Part shown: positions 34,511-42,316 of the stretch, in pieces
Numbering within the stretch: the stretch's first letter is position 1
Layout: every line of letters starts with the position of its first letter
Assembly: GCF_014534685.1 (NCBI RefSeq)
Contig: NZ_JACVVX010000005.1
Coordinates: forward strand, 248,001 to 312,000
Direction of reading: 5' to 3'
From: Oryzicola mucosus
GTDB taxonomy: Bacteria; Pseudomonadota; Alphaproteobacteria; Rhizobiales; Rhizobiaceae
DNA length: 64,000 bases
Program-made: the position numbers and the translations under genes
Notes under the pieces: generated by a model
Told to the model about the DNA's origin: nothing
What the model saw: the letters and a program-made list of their open reading frames with translations, nothing else
Database searches by the model: none

Positions 34511-36016
34511 TCATTCTGCTGCCTGTTGGGTAGCGGCATGGTCGGGCGCATCGGGATCGCCTGGCGCAGTTTCGCAGCCGAGATCGGGAAACGCAACCGA
34601 CCGCTTGCCGTGGAAATCGGTCCGCACCACCACCAGCCCCTGCTCCTCGAAATAAGCGAGAAGCCGGCGGGCGCGGCGTGCCGAGTGGCTGCCATAGGCG
34701 CGCGCTAGCGCGGCATCCGACGGACAGGGCGCCGATGTCACAGCGGCCTGCGCCACGATCAGGAACACGCCCTGCACATCCTCCGGCAGGCCGGATGACA
34801 GCGACAGCGCCTGCAGCCACGGCTCGCTATGCGCAGTCTCGCCCTCGACGCCGGATTTGGCGACGGCGATACGGCGGCGGAACGCCGCCAGCGGCAGCGG
34901 CTCTCCCTGCACGCGCCTGATGCGGCAGCGCACGAGGAAATCCTGGTAAAGTACGGAATCGGAACGGAAAGCTGCGTCTGGATCTTCGACGATTTCCTTC
35001 ACCACCTTGGCGATCGCCGCCTCCCGCTCCGTCTCGTCGATCAGCGGGAACACCGGCTGTGCTTCCGGCACAGGCTCGGCAACGACGCGCGAAAGCTGCG
35101 CGATGATGTCGGCCGTCGGTGTCGGCGCCGGTGGCGGCGGACGCCGCACTGGACGTTGGATTTCTTCCGGCCCGGCCGTGAAGATCAGCTCGTGCGCATC
35201 TTCCATTGCCTCCGGCAGCGGTGTCAGTTTCGGGCTGACCGACCGCGCTGAGGTCTCCACCGCACCGATGGCCACCGGCAGCGGGCGGCGCGACATGGCC
35301 GGTCCAAGGGCCACGAAATTGCCACGCTGCAGGTCGCGGAACATCTCGGCCTGACGACGTTCCATGCCAAGCAGATCGGCGGCGCGCGCCATGTCGATAT
35401 CGAGAAAAGTACGGCCCATGAGGAAGTTCGAGGCTTCCGCCGCCACGTTCTTGGCAAGCTTCGCCAGGCGCTGCGTGGCGATGACGCCGGCAAGCCCTCG
35501 CTTGCGCCCCCGGCACATCAGGTTGGTCATCGCGCCCAGCGACGTGCGTCGCGCCTCGTCGGATACTTCGCCGGCCACCGCAGGCGCGAAAAGCTGGGCT
35601 TCGTCGACGACGACGAGAACCGGATACCAGAAATCGCGCTCGGCATCGAACATGCCGTTGAGGAACGCGGCCGCACCGCGCATCTGCTGCTCGACGTCGA
35701 GGCCTTCGAGGTTAAGAACGACGGAAACACGATGCTGCCGGATGCGCCCGGCAATGCGGGTCAGTTCCGCCTCGGTACGCTGGGCATCGACCACGACATG
35801 GCCGAACTTATCGGCGAGGGTTACGAAGTCGCCCTCGGGATCGATGACGCATTGCTGCACCCAAGGTGCGCTCTGTTCGAGCAACCGGCGCAGCAGATGC
35901 GACTTTCCCGAGCCGGAATTGCCTTGCACCAAGAGACGGGTGGCCAACAGTTCCTCAAGATCGAGCGGCACCTTGGCGCCCCCTGGCGCGGCACCCATCT
36001 CGATTGCTACCTTCAT
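34511..36016 (-). CDS. HerA/VirB4-like ATPase with C-terminal winged helix
   Basis: A 501-residue P-loop NTPase of the HerA/FtsK (DUF87) superfamily. Walker A is GNSGSGKSH near residue 32, Walker B is VLVVVDEAQLF near 136, and sensor-like segments MCRGRKRGLAGVIATQR follow, as in HerA and VirB4. A proline-rich linker near residues 290-310 leads to a C-terminal part whose last 60 residues (ARAYGSHSARRARRLLAYFEE, read as a recognition helix, then VVVRTDFHGKRSV) resemble a winged helix. No NurA nuclease or secretion genes are adjacent, so the partner is unknown. It may process DNA or pump a substrate. It appears to head the maoC-response regulator-hydrolase unit. Confidence 0.7.
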   Translation of the reverse strand: MKVAIEMGAAPGGAKVPLDLEELLATRLLVQGNSGSGKSHLLRRLLEQSAPWVQQCVIDPEGDFVTLADKFGHVVVDAQRTEAELTRIAGRIRQHRVSVVLNLEGLDVEQQMRGAAAFLNGMFDAERDFWYPVLVVVDEAQLFAPAVAGEVSDEARRTSLGAMTNLMCRGRKRGLAGVIATQRLAKLAKNVAAEASNFLMGRTFLDIDMARAADLLGMERRQAEMFRDLQRGNFVALGPAMSRRPLPVAIGAVETSARSVSPKLTPLPEAMEDAHELIFTAGPEEIQRPVRRPPPPAPTPTADIIAQLSRVVAEPVPEAQPVFPLIDETEREAAIAKVVKEIVEDPDAAFRSDSVLYQDFLVRCRIRRVQGEPLPLAAFRRRIAVAKSGVEGETAHSEPWLQALSLSSGLPEDVQGVFLIVAQAAVTSAPCPSDAALARAYGSHSARRARRLLAYFEEQGLVVVRTDFHGKRSVAFPDLGCETAPGDPDAPDHAATQQAAE

Positions 36017-36167
36017 TCCTTCCCCCGGTTGAACCCAAAGCTACCGCACCGACCTGGACCGCGGCCCGTTATCAGCTACCGCCTTAGCATTCCCGCGCGC
36101 GTATTGCGCGGCCGCTCTGCCGATACTCACAGGAGAGACGCAGAGGCCATATCCGGCCCGACCACCC

Positions 36168-36596
36168 CTACTTCTTGGTAGAGCCATCGCGAAATTCCGC
36201 CATGGCGGCATCCATGCGCTGGCGGAGAATGTCGAACGATTCGCTGCCTGATTTCGACAGTATAGTCGAAAGCTCCTCGACATTTTCTATGGCTGCCTCG
36301 AAGGTCTTGCGGGCGAAGTCGCTCTGGCGCCGATAGGCCTCGACAGGATCGAGAGGCAAATTGAAGCTTTTCGCGGTCTCGGCAACTTCGTCCAGCGTGC
36401 TCTTCAGCATCTCGTGCTGGCGGCTCACAAGCGAGTTCGTTCCGCTTGCAACGGCCTTGGCGGAGCTTTCAAGCGCCTCAAGGTTTTTTCGGTGATGATC
36501 AATGATGGCTTGGATATCCATTCTCGGCAGGTTCAGATCCTTGCCGAAGCGCGTGAAGATATCCGCGAAACTCTGGGTCTCCGATTTCTGGCTCAT
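36168..36596 (-). CDS. Phasin family protein
   Basis: A 142-residue, almost wholly helical, polar protein with the phasin core (IIDHHRKNLEALESSAKAVASG; cited in part, then RQHEMLKSTLDEV and FNLPLDPVEAYRRQSDFARKTFE). Phasins coat polyhydroxyalkanoate granules; some rhizobial ones act as general lipid-droplet or stress proteins. GGAGG lies 6-7 bases before ATG 36596. No phaC or phaZ genes are near. Confidence 0.85.
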   Translation of the reverse strand: MSQKSETQSFADIFTRFGKDLNLPRMDIQAIIDHHRKNLEALESSAKAVASGTNSLVSRQHEMLKSTLDEVAETAKSFNLPLDPVEAYRRQSDFARKTFEAAIENVEELSTILSKSGSESFDILRQRMDAAMAEFRDGSTKK

Positions 36597-36661
36597 GGTT
36601 TCCTCCGCTGAATGATGACTTTCATTGCAACACGAAAACTGCGTAGGCGAGATGACAGGCG

Positions 36662-37966
36662 CTAAGGCGCGATAATCACATATTCTGCGATGTAGAGCAG
36701 CACTCCGGCAAGGCCACCGATGATCATCCCGTTGAAACGGATATATTGCAGGTCGCGGCCGATGTTGAGTTCGATGAGGCGCGTCATCTGACCGAGGTCC
36801 CAGCGTTTCACCTGCTCGGCGATGAACAGCGAAACACCGCTCTTCTGGCTCTCGATAAAGGCCGACAAGGCAACGACGAAGCCCTGGTTCATATCGGCCC
36901 TGATCTGCGGGTCGGACGACAATTGCCGTCCCACCTCAACGAACATCCCGGCCAGATGCCTGCGGATGCGCGAGTCGTCGGCGCGCACGTCCTGCTCTAT
37001 GAAATCCCGCAGGCTTTTCCACATCTCGCCGGCCAGGGCCTGAAGCTCCGGACGCGCCAGAAAATCTCGCTTCATTCGCTCCGCGCGCCTGGCATAGCTC
37101 TCCGAATGTTTGAGCTTATCGATAAAACCGGCGACGAAACGGTCGAATTCCTGTCGCATCGGGTGCTCGGGGTCGGCGCGAACCTCTTCGAGCAGCGACC
37201 CCGCCGATGCGACGATCCGCTTCAGGAGATAGGCATCGGCGCGGAACAGATTGAAAACCGAGGGCAATTCCTGCCGAATTTTCTCGCGCATGGTCGCAAG
37301 CGCATCCTCGTCGTTGAGGAACCGTCCGACGACCTTGATGAACTCGTCGAGCAGCCTCTGGTGGCGCCGGTCCTCGGTGAAGGCCGATAAAAGGTCTGCG
37401 GTCAACGGCGCCACATTGACCTTTTCGACCTGCTCCAGAACGCGCTGCCCTACGAATTCCTTGAGCCCCGAGCCTTCGACCGCAGTCAGCGCCTGCGGAA
37501 CGAGCCGCCCGACAAAGCGCGACAGGCCCTCGGCACGATCCTTGTCCGCCAGCCAGTCGGCAACGAGGGAGGCAAAATCGACTTGTTCCAGTTTTTCACG
37601 CACCGGCGCGGGCGCAAGAAAGTTGGCTTCGATAAAGTTGCCGAGATTGTCGGCGATTCGCGCCTGGTTTGATGGAATGATCGCCGTGTGCGGGATCGGC
37701 AGGCCGAGCGGACGGCGGAACAACGCAACCACCGCATACCAGTCGGCGATACCGCCTATCGTCGCCGCCTCGGCGAATGCCGCCACGACGGCCAGCCACG
37801 GCCATTGCGCCTGCAGGCTGCGGGCAATCAGAAACGTTGCAAAACAAATCAGCAGCGCCCCCGTGGCAACCGCCTTGGTTCTGCGCAATGCCTTGAGCTT
37901 GGCCGTATCGGAAACGGCCTGCGCGGCAGCTGATGTGTCTGGGGAAGCGGTGCTTTCGGAGGCCAT
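36662..37966 (-). CDS. DUF445 family membrane protein
   Basis: About 434 residues. Two N-terminal membrane helices carry the DUF445 hallmark AEAATIGGIADWYAVVALF followed by HTAIIPSNQARIADNLGNFI. A long, mostly helical cytoplasmic or periplasmic region follows, and a C-terminal membrane helix (FNGMIIGGLAGVLLYIAEYV) ends it. The E. coli relative is YjiN, of unknown role. ATG 37966 is chosen because AGGA lies 5 bases upstream; the ATG immediately before it is too close. Confidence 0.8.
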   Translation of the reverse strand: MASESTASPDTSAAAQAVSDTAKLKALRRTKAVATGALLICFATFLIARSLQAQWPWLAVVAAFAEAATIGGIADWYAVVALFRRPLGLPIPHTAIIPSNQARIADNLGNFIEANFLAPAPVREKLEQVDFASLVADWLADKDRAEGLSRFVGRLVPQALTAVEGSGLKEFVGQRVLEQVEKVNVAPLTADLLSAFTEDRRHQRLLDEFIKVVGRFLNDEDALATMREKIRQELPSVFNLFRADAYLLKRIVASAGSLLEEVRADPEHPMRQEFDRFVAGFIDKLKHSESYARRAERMKRDFLARPELQALAGEMWKSLRDFIEQDVRADDSRIRRHLAGMFVEVGRQLSSDPQIRADMNQGFVVALSAFIESQKSGVSLFIAEQVKRWDLGQMTRLIELNIGRDLQYIRFNGMIIGGLAGVLLYIAEYVIIAP

Positions 37967-38032
37967 CATGGTCCTTTAAAGGTCATGGCGTTATATCGGC
38001 CCCACAGTGTGGCGCTTCAATCGGCTTCGGCC

Positions 38033-38061
38033 AAAACAAAAAGGCGCCGCGGGGGCGCCTT
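38033..38061 (-). terminator. Rho-independent terminator of the GNAT gene
   Basis: On the minus strand AAGGCGCC-CCCGC-GGCGCCTT forms an 8 bp stem followed by a T-rich tract (TTTTTGTTTT including the stem end), 22 bases after the stop. Confidence 0.85.
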
Positions 38062-38083
38062 CGCAAACCGTGGGATACAGGGG

Positions 38084-38659
38084 TCAATTGCCGATGGCAC
38101 TGCGAACGTTCGACTGCACCTTGGCGGATAACCCAGCCTTAAGATAGTGCATCACGTCGCGCTGGCCGGCCTGGCTGAGTTCGATCACGCCCGTCGCCTC
38201 GCCGGCCTCGAAGCTCAAAACCGCATTGAACCGACGCGCCAAGGCTTTCATGGCCCCATTGCCGGAGTGCGTGGTCACGCGCAGTCTCTGATAGCCAAAC
38301 CCTTCGGCCTGAACGATCAGCCGTTCGAACAGCCGCCCACCGAGCCCCTTATGCTGCAACGACCGTTCGACACTGAACGCGATCTCGGCCGTGGGCTCGC
38401 CATCTTCGTCGGGGATTTCATGAAGCTCGGCTGCACCAAGCACCTTGCCGTCCTCGACATAGCCGATAACGGTCACACCTTCGTGGAAACATCGATAGGC
38501 ATAGGCGGTAAGGTAGTCGTCGTCCGTCATGCCGTTGAAGCGGTCGCGGCGGCTTGCGGCATCAAGTCGTTTCAGATGATCGGTAAAAAGGGACAGATCG
38601 GAGGGTCTGAGCTGCCGTATCAATCCGGCGGGCCTGTCGATCCTGGTATGCGCAAGCAT
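38084..38659 (-). CDS. GNAT-family N-acetyltransferase
   Basis: About 191 residues. The acetyl-CoA binding core is seen as IAFSVERSLQHKGLGGRLFE (the Q/RxxGxG/A motif as QHKGLG), preceded by GYVEDGKVLGAAELHE. The substrate is unknown. ATG 38659 or GTG 38665 (GGGGA 7 bases upstream) is the likely start; the longer open frame to 39058 crosses the rirA regulatory region and coding strand and is not credible. The gene is divergent from rirA, so the iron-type sites between them could also act on it. Confidence 0.75.
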   Translation of the reverse strand: MLAHTRIDRPAGLIRQLRPSDLSLFTDHLKRLDAASRRDRFNGMTDDDYLTAYAYRCFHEGVTVIGYVEDGKVLGAAELHEIPDEDGEPTAEIAFSVERSLQHKGLGGRLFERLIVQAEGFGYQRLRVTTHSGNGAMKALARRFNAVLSFEAGEATGVIELSQAGQRDVMHYLKAGLSAKVQSNVRSAIGN

Positions 38660-38807
38660 ATACACGTTCAAATCCCCGTGGGCTCCTCCCGCGAGTGATG
38701 TCAGTTGCTGACGACGCGCATATTGTGCGCCACGGTCCAGATTGCAATCGACGCCTGGCCATATCTGCCATGCGTGTGATGCAATGCGGATGGCTGCGCA
38801 ATAAACT

Positions 38808-38822
38808 TGACAATGAGTCTCA
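38808..38822. promoter_or_regulatory. Iron-responsive operator (IRO) upstream of rirA
   Basis: TGA-N9-TCA with the arms at 38808-38810 and 38820-38822, the pattern bound by RirA in rhizobia. It overlaps a TTGACA hexamer (38807-38812). A 10 base gap to TATAAT (38823-38828) is too short to make this a normal promoter. Autoregulation of rirA or control of the divergent GNAT gene are both possible. Confidence 0.6.
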
Positions 38823-38837
38823 TATAATCGAAGCTTG

Positions 38838-38854
38838 TCTGGAATAATTCTAAG
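38838..38854. promoter_or_regulatory. Irr/ICE-like site upstream of rirA
   Basis: TCTGGAATAATTCTAAG (38838-38854) matches the Irr iron-control-element pattern TTTAGAA-N3-TTCTAAA at 13 of the 14 arm positions or nearly so, with GAAT-A-ATTC at its centre. It lies 51 bases before the rirA ATG, where bound Irr would probably repress. Irr itself is not in the window. Confidence 0.55.
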
Positions 38855-38905
38855 GTGTAGGCCATTGCCAACGAGCCGCGCCCGAATGTCTAGGAGCGAG
38901 ACGAA

Positions 38906-39370
38906 ATGCGCCTGACCCGACAGACCAACTACGCGATGCGTATCCTGATGTACTGCGCGGCCAATGAAGGCCGGCTCAGTCGCATCCCGGAAATTGCGGC
39001 GTCCTACACCGTTTCCGAGCTGTTCCTGTTCAAGATACTGCAGCCGCTGGTCGAGCATGGCCTCGTCGAGACCGTGCGCGGCCGCAATGGCGGCGTGCGT
39101 CTTAAGAAGCCGGCCGACCAGATCAGCCTCTTCGACGTGGTGCGCGTCACGGAGGAAAGCTTCGCTATGGCCGAATGCTTCGAGAATGACGCCACCGAGT
39201 GCCCGCTGGTCGACAGCTGCGCGCTGAACTCGGCGCTGCGCGAAGCGCTCAATGCCTTCTTTGCGGTACTCGCCAAATACAGCATTGAAGATCTCGTGGC
39301 TGCGCGTCCGAATGTGCGCAACCTGCTTGGCATCGACATGCTCAGCCCCCGCGCCGCCATCGCGAGCTGA
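38906..39370 (+). CDS. rirA: Iron-responsive Rrf2-family regulator RirA
   Basis: Rhizobial iron regulator: a [4Fe-4S]-binding Rrf2 protein that represses iron-uptake genes when iron is sufficient. 154 residues. The N-terminal winged helix is MRLTRQTNYAMRILMYCA, and the three cluster cysteines fall at the classic positions 91, 99 and 105 (ECFENDATECPLVDSC). This exact spacing separates RirA from IscR and NsrR. AGGAG lies 9 bases before ATG 38906. It sits next to the haem uptake operon that it is expected to control, and both an IRO and an ICE-like site lie upstream. Confidence 0.93.
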   Translation: MRLTRQTNYAMRILMYCAANEGRLSRIPEIAASYTVSELFLFKILQPLVEHGLVETVRGRNGGVRLKKPADQISLFDVVRVTEESFAMAECFENDATECPLVDSCALNSALREALNAFFAVLAKYSIEDLVAARPNVRNLLGIDMLSPRAAIAS

Positions 39371-39400
39371 ACCATCAGGTTGAAACGCAGCGGAACGGCT

Positions 39401-40189
39401 TCAATATGCCGTTTGTGGCAGCACGAACGGCATATTGCCTTGCGGCGGAACACCGACCCGCAGCCGGCAATCGAACACCTGCTCGATCAGATCGTCGGTG
39501 AGAACTTCGCTTGGCGTGCCAGAGGCGGCAAGCCGGCCCTTGTGCATGACGAAGATTCGGTCCGCATACATTGATGTCAGGTTGAGGTCATGCAGGACGG
39601 CCACCACGCCGCCGCCATTCCTGCCGAAATCGCGCGCGATGTCCATGATGATCAGCTGGTGCTTGATATCGAGGCTCGACACCGGCTCGTCGAGAAACAG
39701 ATAACGCGGCTTCCCGTCCAGCACCGGCGCCCAGACCTGGCACAGCACACGGGCAAGCTGCACGCGCTGCTGCTCACCGCCCGACAGTTCCTGGTAGAAT
39801 CGTCCCGCGAAGCCGGCCAGGTCGACCCGCGCCAGCGCCAGTTCCGGCAGCCTTTTCTCATCACTGCGCGAGGCGCCGGAGCGTCCGGCCAGCAGCCCGA
39901 GCTTGACCACTTCACGGACCGTGAACGGAAAGGTCAGCGTGGTGGATTGCGGCAGCACGCCGCGCACGGATGCCGCCTCCCAAGGCTTCATCGCCAGCAT
40001 GTCATGGCCGTCGAGCCGCATCGCACCGGTGAACGGCAGGTCGCCGCAGAGCGCCCGCAGAAAGGTCGTCTTGCCCGAGCCATTCGGTCCGACGATGGCG
40101 ACGAATTCGCCCGCTTTGACGGAAAAATCGACGTTCGACACGATCCGCGTTCGGCCGATCGAAATCGAAATGTCCTGAGCTTCGATCAT
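39401..40189 (-). CDS. hmuV: Haemin ABC transporter ATP-binding protein HmuV
   Basis: ATPase of the haem importer, 262 residues. Walker A GPNGSGKTT, signature LSGGEQQRVQLAR, Walker B YLFLDEPVSSLD and switch VLHDLN are all present, and the PWEAASVRGVLPQ region is typical of the HmuV/FecE branch. ATG 40189 is chosen because AGGGAG lies 6 bases upstream; TTG 40204 is in frame but overlaps the hmuU stop. Last gene of the hmuPSTUV operon; its final codons form half of a perfect 12 bp dyad with the end of the rirA 3' region. Confidence 0.93.
   Translation of the reverse strand: MIEAQDISISIGRTRIVSNVDFSVKAGEFVAIVGPNGSGKTTFLRALCGDLPFTGAMRLDGHDMLAMKPWEAASVRGVLPQSTTLTFPFTVREVVKLGLLAGRSGASRSDEKRLPELALARVDLAGFAGRFYQELSGGEQQRVQLARVLCQVWAPVLDGKPRYLFLDEPVSSLDIKHQLIIMDIARDFGRNGGGVVAVLHDLNLTSMYADRIFVMHKGRLAASGTPSEVLTDDLIEQVFDCRLRVGVPPQGNMPFVLPQTAY
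39402..39437. terminator. Perfect 12 bp inverted repeat at the rirA/hmuV convergent ends
   Basis: CAATATGCCGTT and AACGGCATATTG flank a 12 base loop. The dyad lies 32 bases past the rirA stop and inside the last codons of hmuV. There is no U-tract. A shared 3' hairpin for both transcripts is the simplest reading. Confidence 0.5.
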
Positions 40190-40200
40190 GGCGCTCTCCC

Positions 40201-41301
40201 TCAAAGGTCGACGATGCCGCGCTTGCGCAGCAGGATCCAGAGGAAGAACGGACCGCCGACAGCTGCCGTGATGATGCCGATCGGCAGTTCGGCAGGCGCA
40301 ACGATGGTACGGCTGACGGCGTCCGCCAGGATCAGCAGCGACGCACCCAGCAGGGCGGAAGCCGGCAGCAGATAACGGTTATCAGGCCCTATCGACAGGC
40401 GCAGCACATGCGGCACGACGATGCCGACGAAACCGATTCCGCCGCTGACCGCAACCGATGCGCCGACGGCGGCGGCTACGGTGACGATGGCAACGTTCTT
40501 CATGCGCTGGACGGGAATGCCGAGATGCCCGGCAGTCGCCTCGCCCAGCGCCAGCGCGTTGAGCGAGCGCGCCAAAAAGGGAGCCGCGACCAGCGCCAGG
40601 GCGATGATCGGCCCGGCCGAGGCTATCTTCATCCAGGTAGCGCCGGCAAGCGAGCCCAATCCCCAAAAGGTCAGGTCGCGCAACTGCCGGTCGTCGGCGA
40701 TGTAGGTGAGCAAGCCCGAGAACGCGCCGGCGATTGCGCCCAGCGCGATGCCGGCCAGAAGCATGGTGGCAATCGATGTCTGGCCGCGTCGTGTCGCGAC
40801 CCTGTAGAGCAGAAGCGTGGTCGCAAGGCCGCCACCGAAGGCTGCGAGCGGCAAAAGGTAGATGCCCAGCAGCGCCGTCAACGGTTGCAGCATCGTGCCG
40901 CCCAGAACGATGACGACAATCGCGCCGAGCCCGGCCCCTGCGGAAACGCCGACCAGCCCCGGGTCGGCGAGCGGATTACGGAACAGCCCTTGCATGACGG
41001 CGCCAGACACAGCCAGCGCGGCACCGATCAGCGCGCCCAGAATGACGCGCGGCAGGCGGATGTCATAGATGATGATGCGGTCACGCGCCGAAAGCGCGTC
41101 GTCGCCCGCTCCCGCCCATAATTCGCGCAACACCGACAGCGCCGACGCGTTCGACGCGCCGGAGGTGAGGCTGAACAGCATCACGCCCGCAAGCATGATA
41201 GCGAGGAAGACGATGACCGCCTTGGCGCGAACGGAGCGGTCGCCTGCGAATACTGCGCGCTCATCGATTCCGGTCATGCCGGCCACTGCTCGATCGGACA
41301 C
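40201..41301 (-). CDS. hmuU: Haemin ABC transporter permease HmuU
   Basis: FecCD-family inner-membrane permease, 366 residues and about ten helices. Seen: DIRLPRVILGALIGAALAVSG near residue 80, the FRNPLADPGLVGVSAGAG motif, the ATPase-contact segment GEATAGHLGIPV, and SGGIGFVGIVVPHVLRL. GTG 41301 is kept because AGGG lies 6 bases upstream, just after the hmuT stop; ATG 41277 is the alternative. It works with HmuT (periplasm) and HmuV (ATPase). Confidence 0.92.
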   Translation of the reverse strand: MSDRAVAGMTGIDERAVFAGDRSVRAKAVIVFLAIMLAGVMLFSLTSGASNASALSVLRELWAGAGDDALSARDRIIIYDIRLPRVILGALIGAALAVSGAVMQGLFRNPLADPGLVGVSAGAGLGAIVVIVLGGTMLQPLTALLGIYLLPLAAFGGGLATTLLLYRVATRRGQTSIATMLLAGIALGAIAGAFSGLLTYIADDRQLRDLTFWGLGSLAGATWMKIASAGPIIALALVAAPFLARSLNALALGEATAGHLGIPVQRMKNVAIVTVAAAVGASVAVSGGIGFVGIVVPHVLRLSIGPDNRYLLPASALLGASLLILADAVSRTIVAPAELPIGIITAAVGGPFFLWILLRKRGIVDL

Positions 41302-41309
41302 GCTGCACC

Positions 41310-42209
41310 CTATTTCTTCAGCTCATCGCCATAGAGCTTGGTGGCGAGATCCTTGACGGCGGCTGCGGTGCGCGGGCCGAAGCCCAGGAGGTAAGCGCCG
41401 TCCATCCGCACGATGGTCTTCGATTCCGCCGCCGGCGTCGACGCCAGTGCGGGGTTAGCGAGAATGTCGGCGTTGGCCGCCGCATGGTCCCCGCCCCGGT
41501 CCATCATCAGGATCAAGTCCGGGCGCGCTCCGATGATCGCTTCTTCGGTCAGTTGCTTGTAGCCTTGGTAGCCTTCGACGGCATTCACGCCGCCGGCAAG
41601 CTGGATGATGCCGTTGGCAGCCGTATCCGAGCCCGAAGCCAGGATCTTGCCGCCCTGCATGCTGAGGATGAACAGCACGCGCTTGCGTTTGTCTGCCGGA
41701 ATTTCCGCTGTCAGCGCCTCGGCCGACTTCAAATCGGCATCGACCTGCTTCTCCAACTCAGCCGCTTTGTCTTCGACCGACAGCGCCTTGCCGACGATGC
41801 GGATCTTGTCGAGTATCCCCGCATGGTCGAACTTTTCAGGCACCTCGATGAAGGTGACGCTCGCCTTCTTCAGGACGTCGACCGCTTCCTTCGGGCCGCT
41901 GCCCTCCAGCGCAAGGATGCCCGTCGGGTTGATGCCCAGAACGCCTTCCGGCGACAGCGCGCGCATATAGCCGACATCCGGTAGCTTCAGCGCCGCCTCG
42001 GGATAAACGCTGGTGGAATCGCGCGCAACCAGCTTGCCCTCCTCGCCCAGCGCGTAGACGATCTCGGTCATCGAGCCGCCGACTGCTGCGATGCGCGACG
42101 TGTCGGAAAAGGCCGTGGCGCCGACCTCGGCCCGCCCAGCCGTCGAGCCGGCGAGGATCAGCGACAGACTGAACAGGGCAGTGCGCGCAAGGCGCGGGAA
42201 GGAATGCAT
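41310..42209 (-). CDS. hmuT: Haemin-binding periplasmic protein HmuT
   Basis: Substrate-binding protein of the haem importer, 299 residues. A signal peptide ends near AGRAE. The body is a class III (long helix) binding protein with VGGSMTEIVYALG near the start of the mature chain and the haem ligand Tyr candidate in DVGYMRALSPEG. ARPDLILMMDRG and TIVRMDGAYLLGFGPR fit the HmuT/ShuT family. GGAG lies 8 bases before ATG 42209. An intercistronic hairpin separates it from hmuS. Confidence 0.92.
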   Translation of the reverse strand: MHSFPRLARTALFSLSLILAGSTAGRAEVGATAFSDTSRIAAVGGSMTEIVYALGEEGKLVARDSTSVYPEAALKLPDVGYMRALSPEGVLGINPTGILALEGSGPKEAVDVLKKASVTFIEVPEKFDHAGILDKIRIVGKALSVEDKAAELEKQVDADLKSAEALTAEIPADKRKRVLFILSMQGGKILASGSDTAANGIIQLAGGVNAVEGYQGYKQLTEEAIIGARPDLILMMDRGGDHAAANADILANPALASTPAAESKTIVRMDGAYLLGFGPRTAAAVKDLATKLYGDELKK

Positions 42210-42272
42210 CGACGTAACTCCAAAAAAGCCGCAGCCGGGCTATCGGCCTGGCGCAGCGAAATCCCCATTGGA

Positions 42273-42309
42273 CGATGCCGGCCCAGGACTGAGCCCAGGC
42301 CGGGCATCG
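42273..42309 (-). other. Intercistronic hairpin between hmuS and hmuT
   Basis: On the minus strand CGATGCC(C)GGCC pairs with GGCCGGCATCG, an 11 bp stem with one bulged C. It lies in the 107 bases between the hmuS stop and the hmuT start, with no U-tract. It could stabilise or separate parts of the hmu message. Confidence 0.5.
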
Positions 42310-42316
42310 AAATGTG

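Noticed and set aside
36041-36167. Possible terminator between the phasin and HerA-like genes
   Set aside because: Only short GC-rich pairings (GCGCG/GCGCG) without a T-tract; not convincing.
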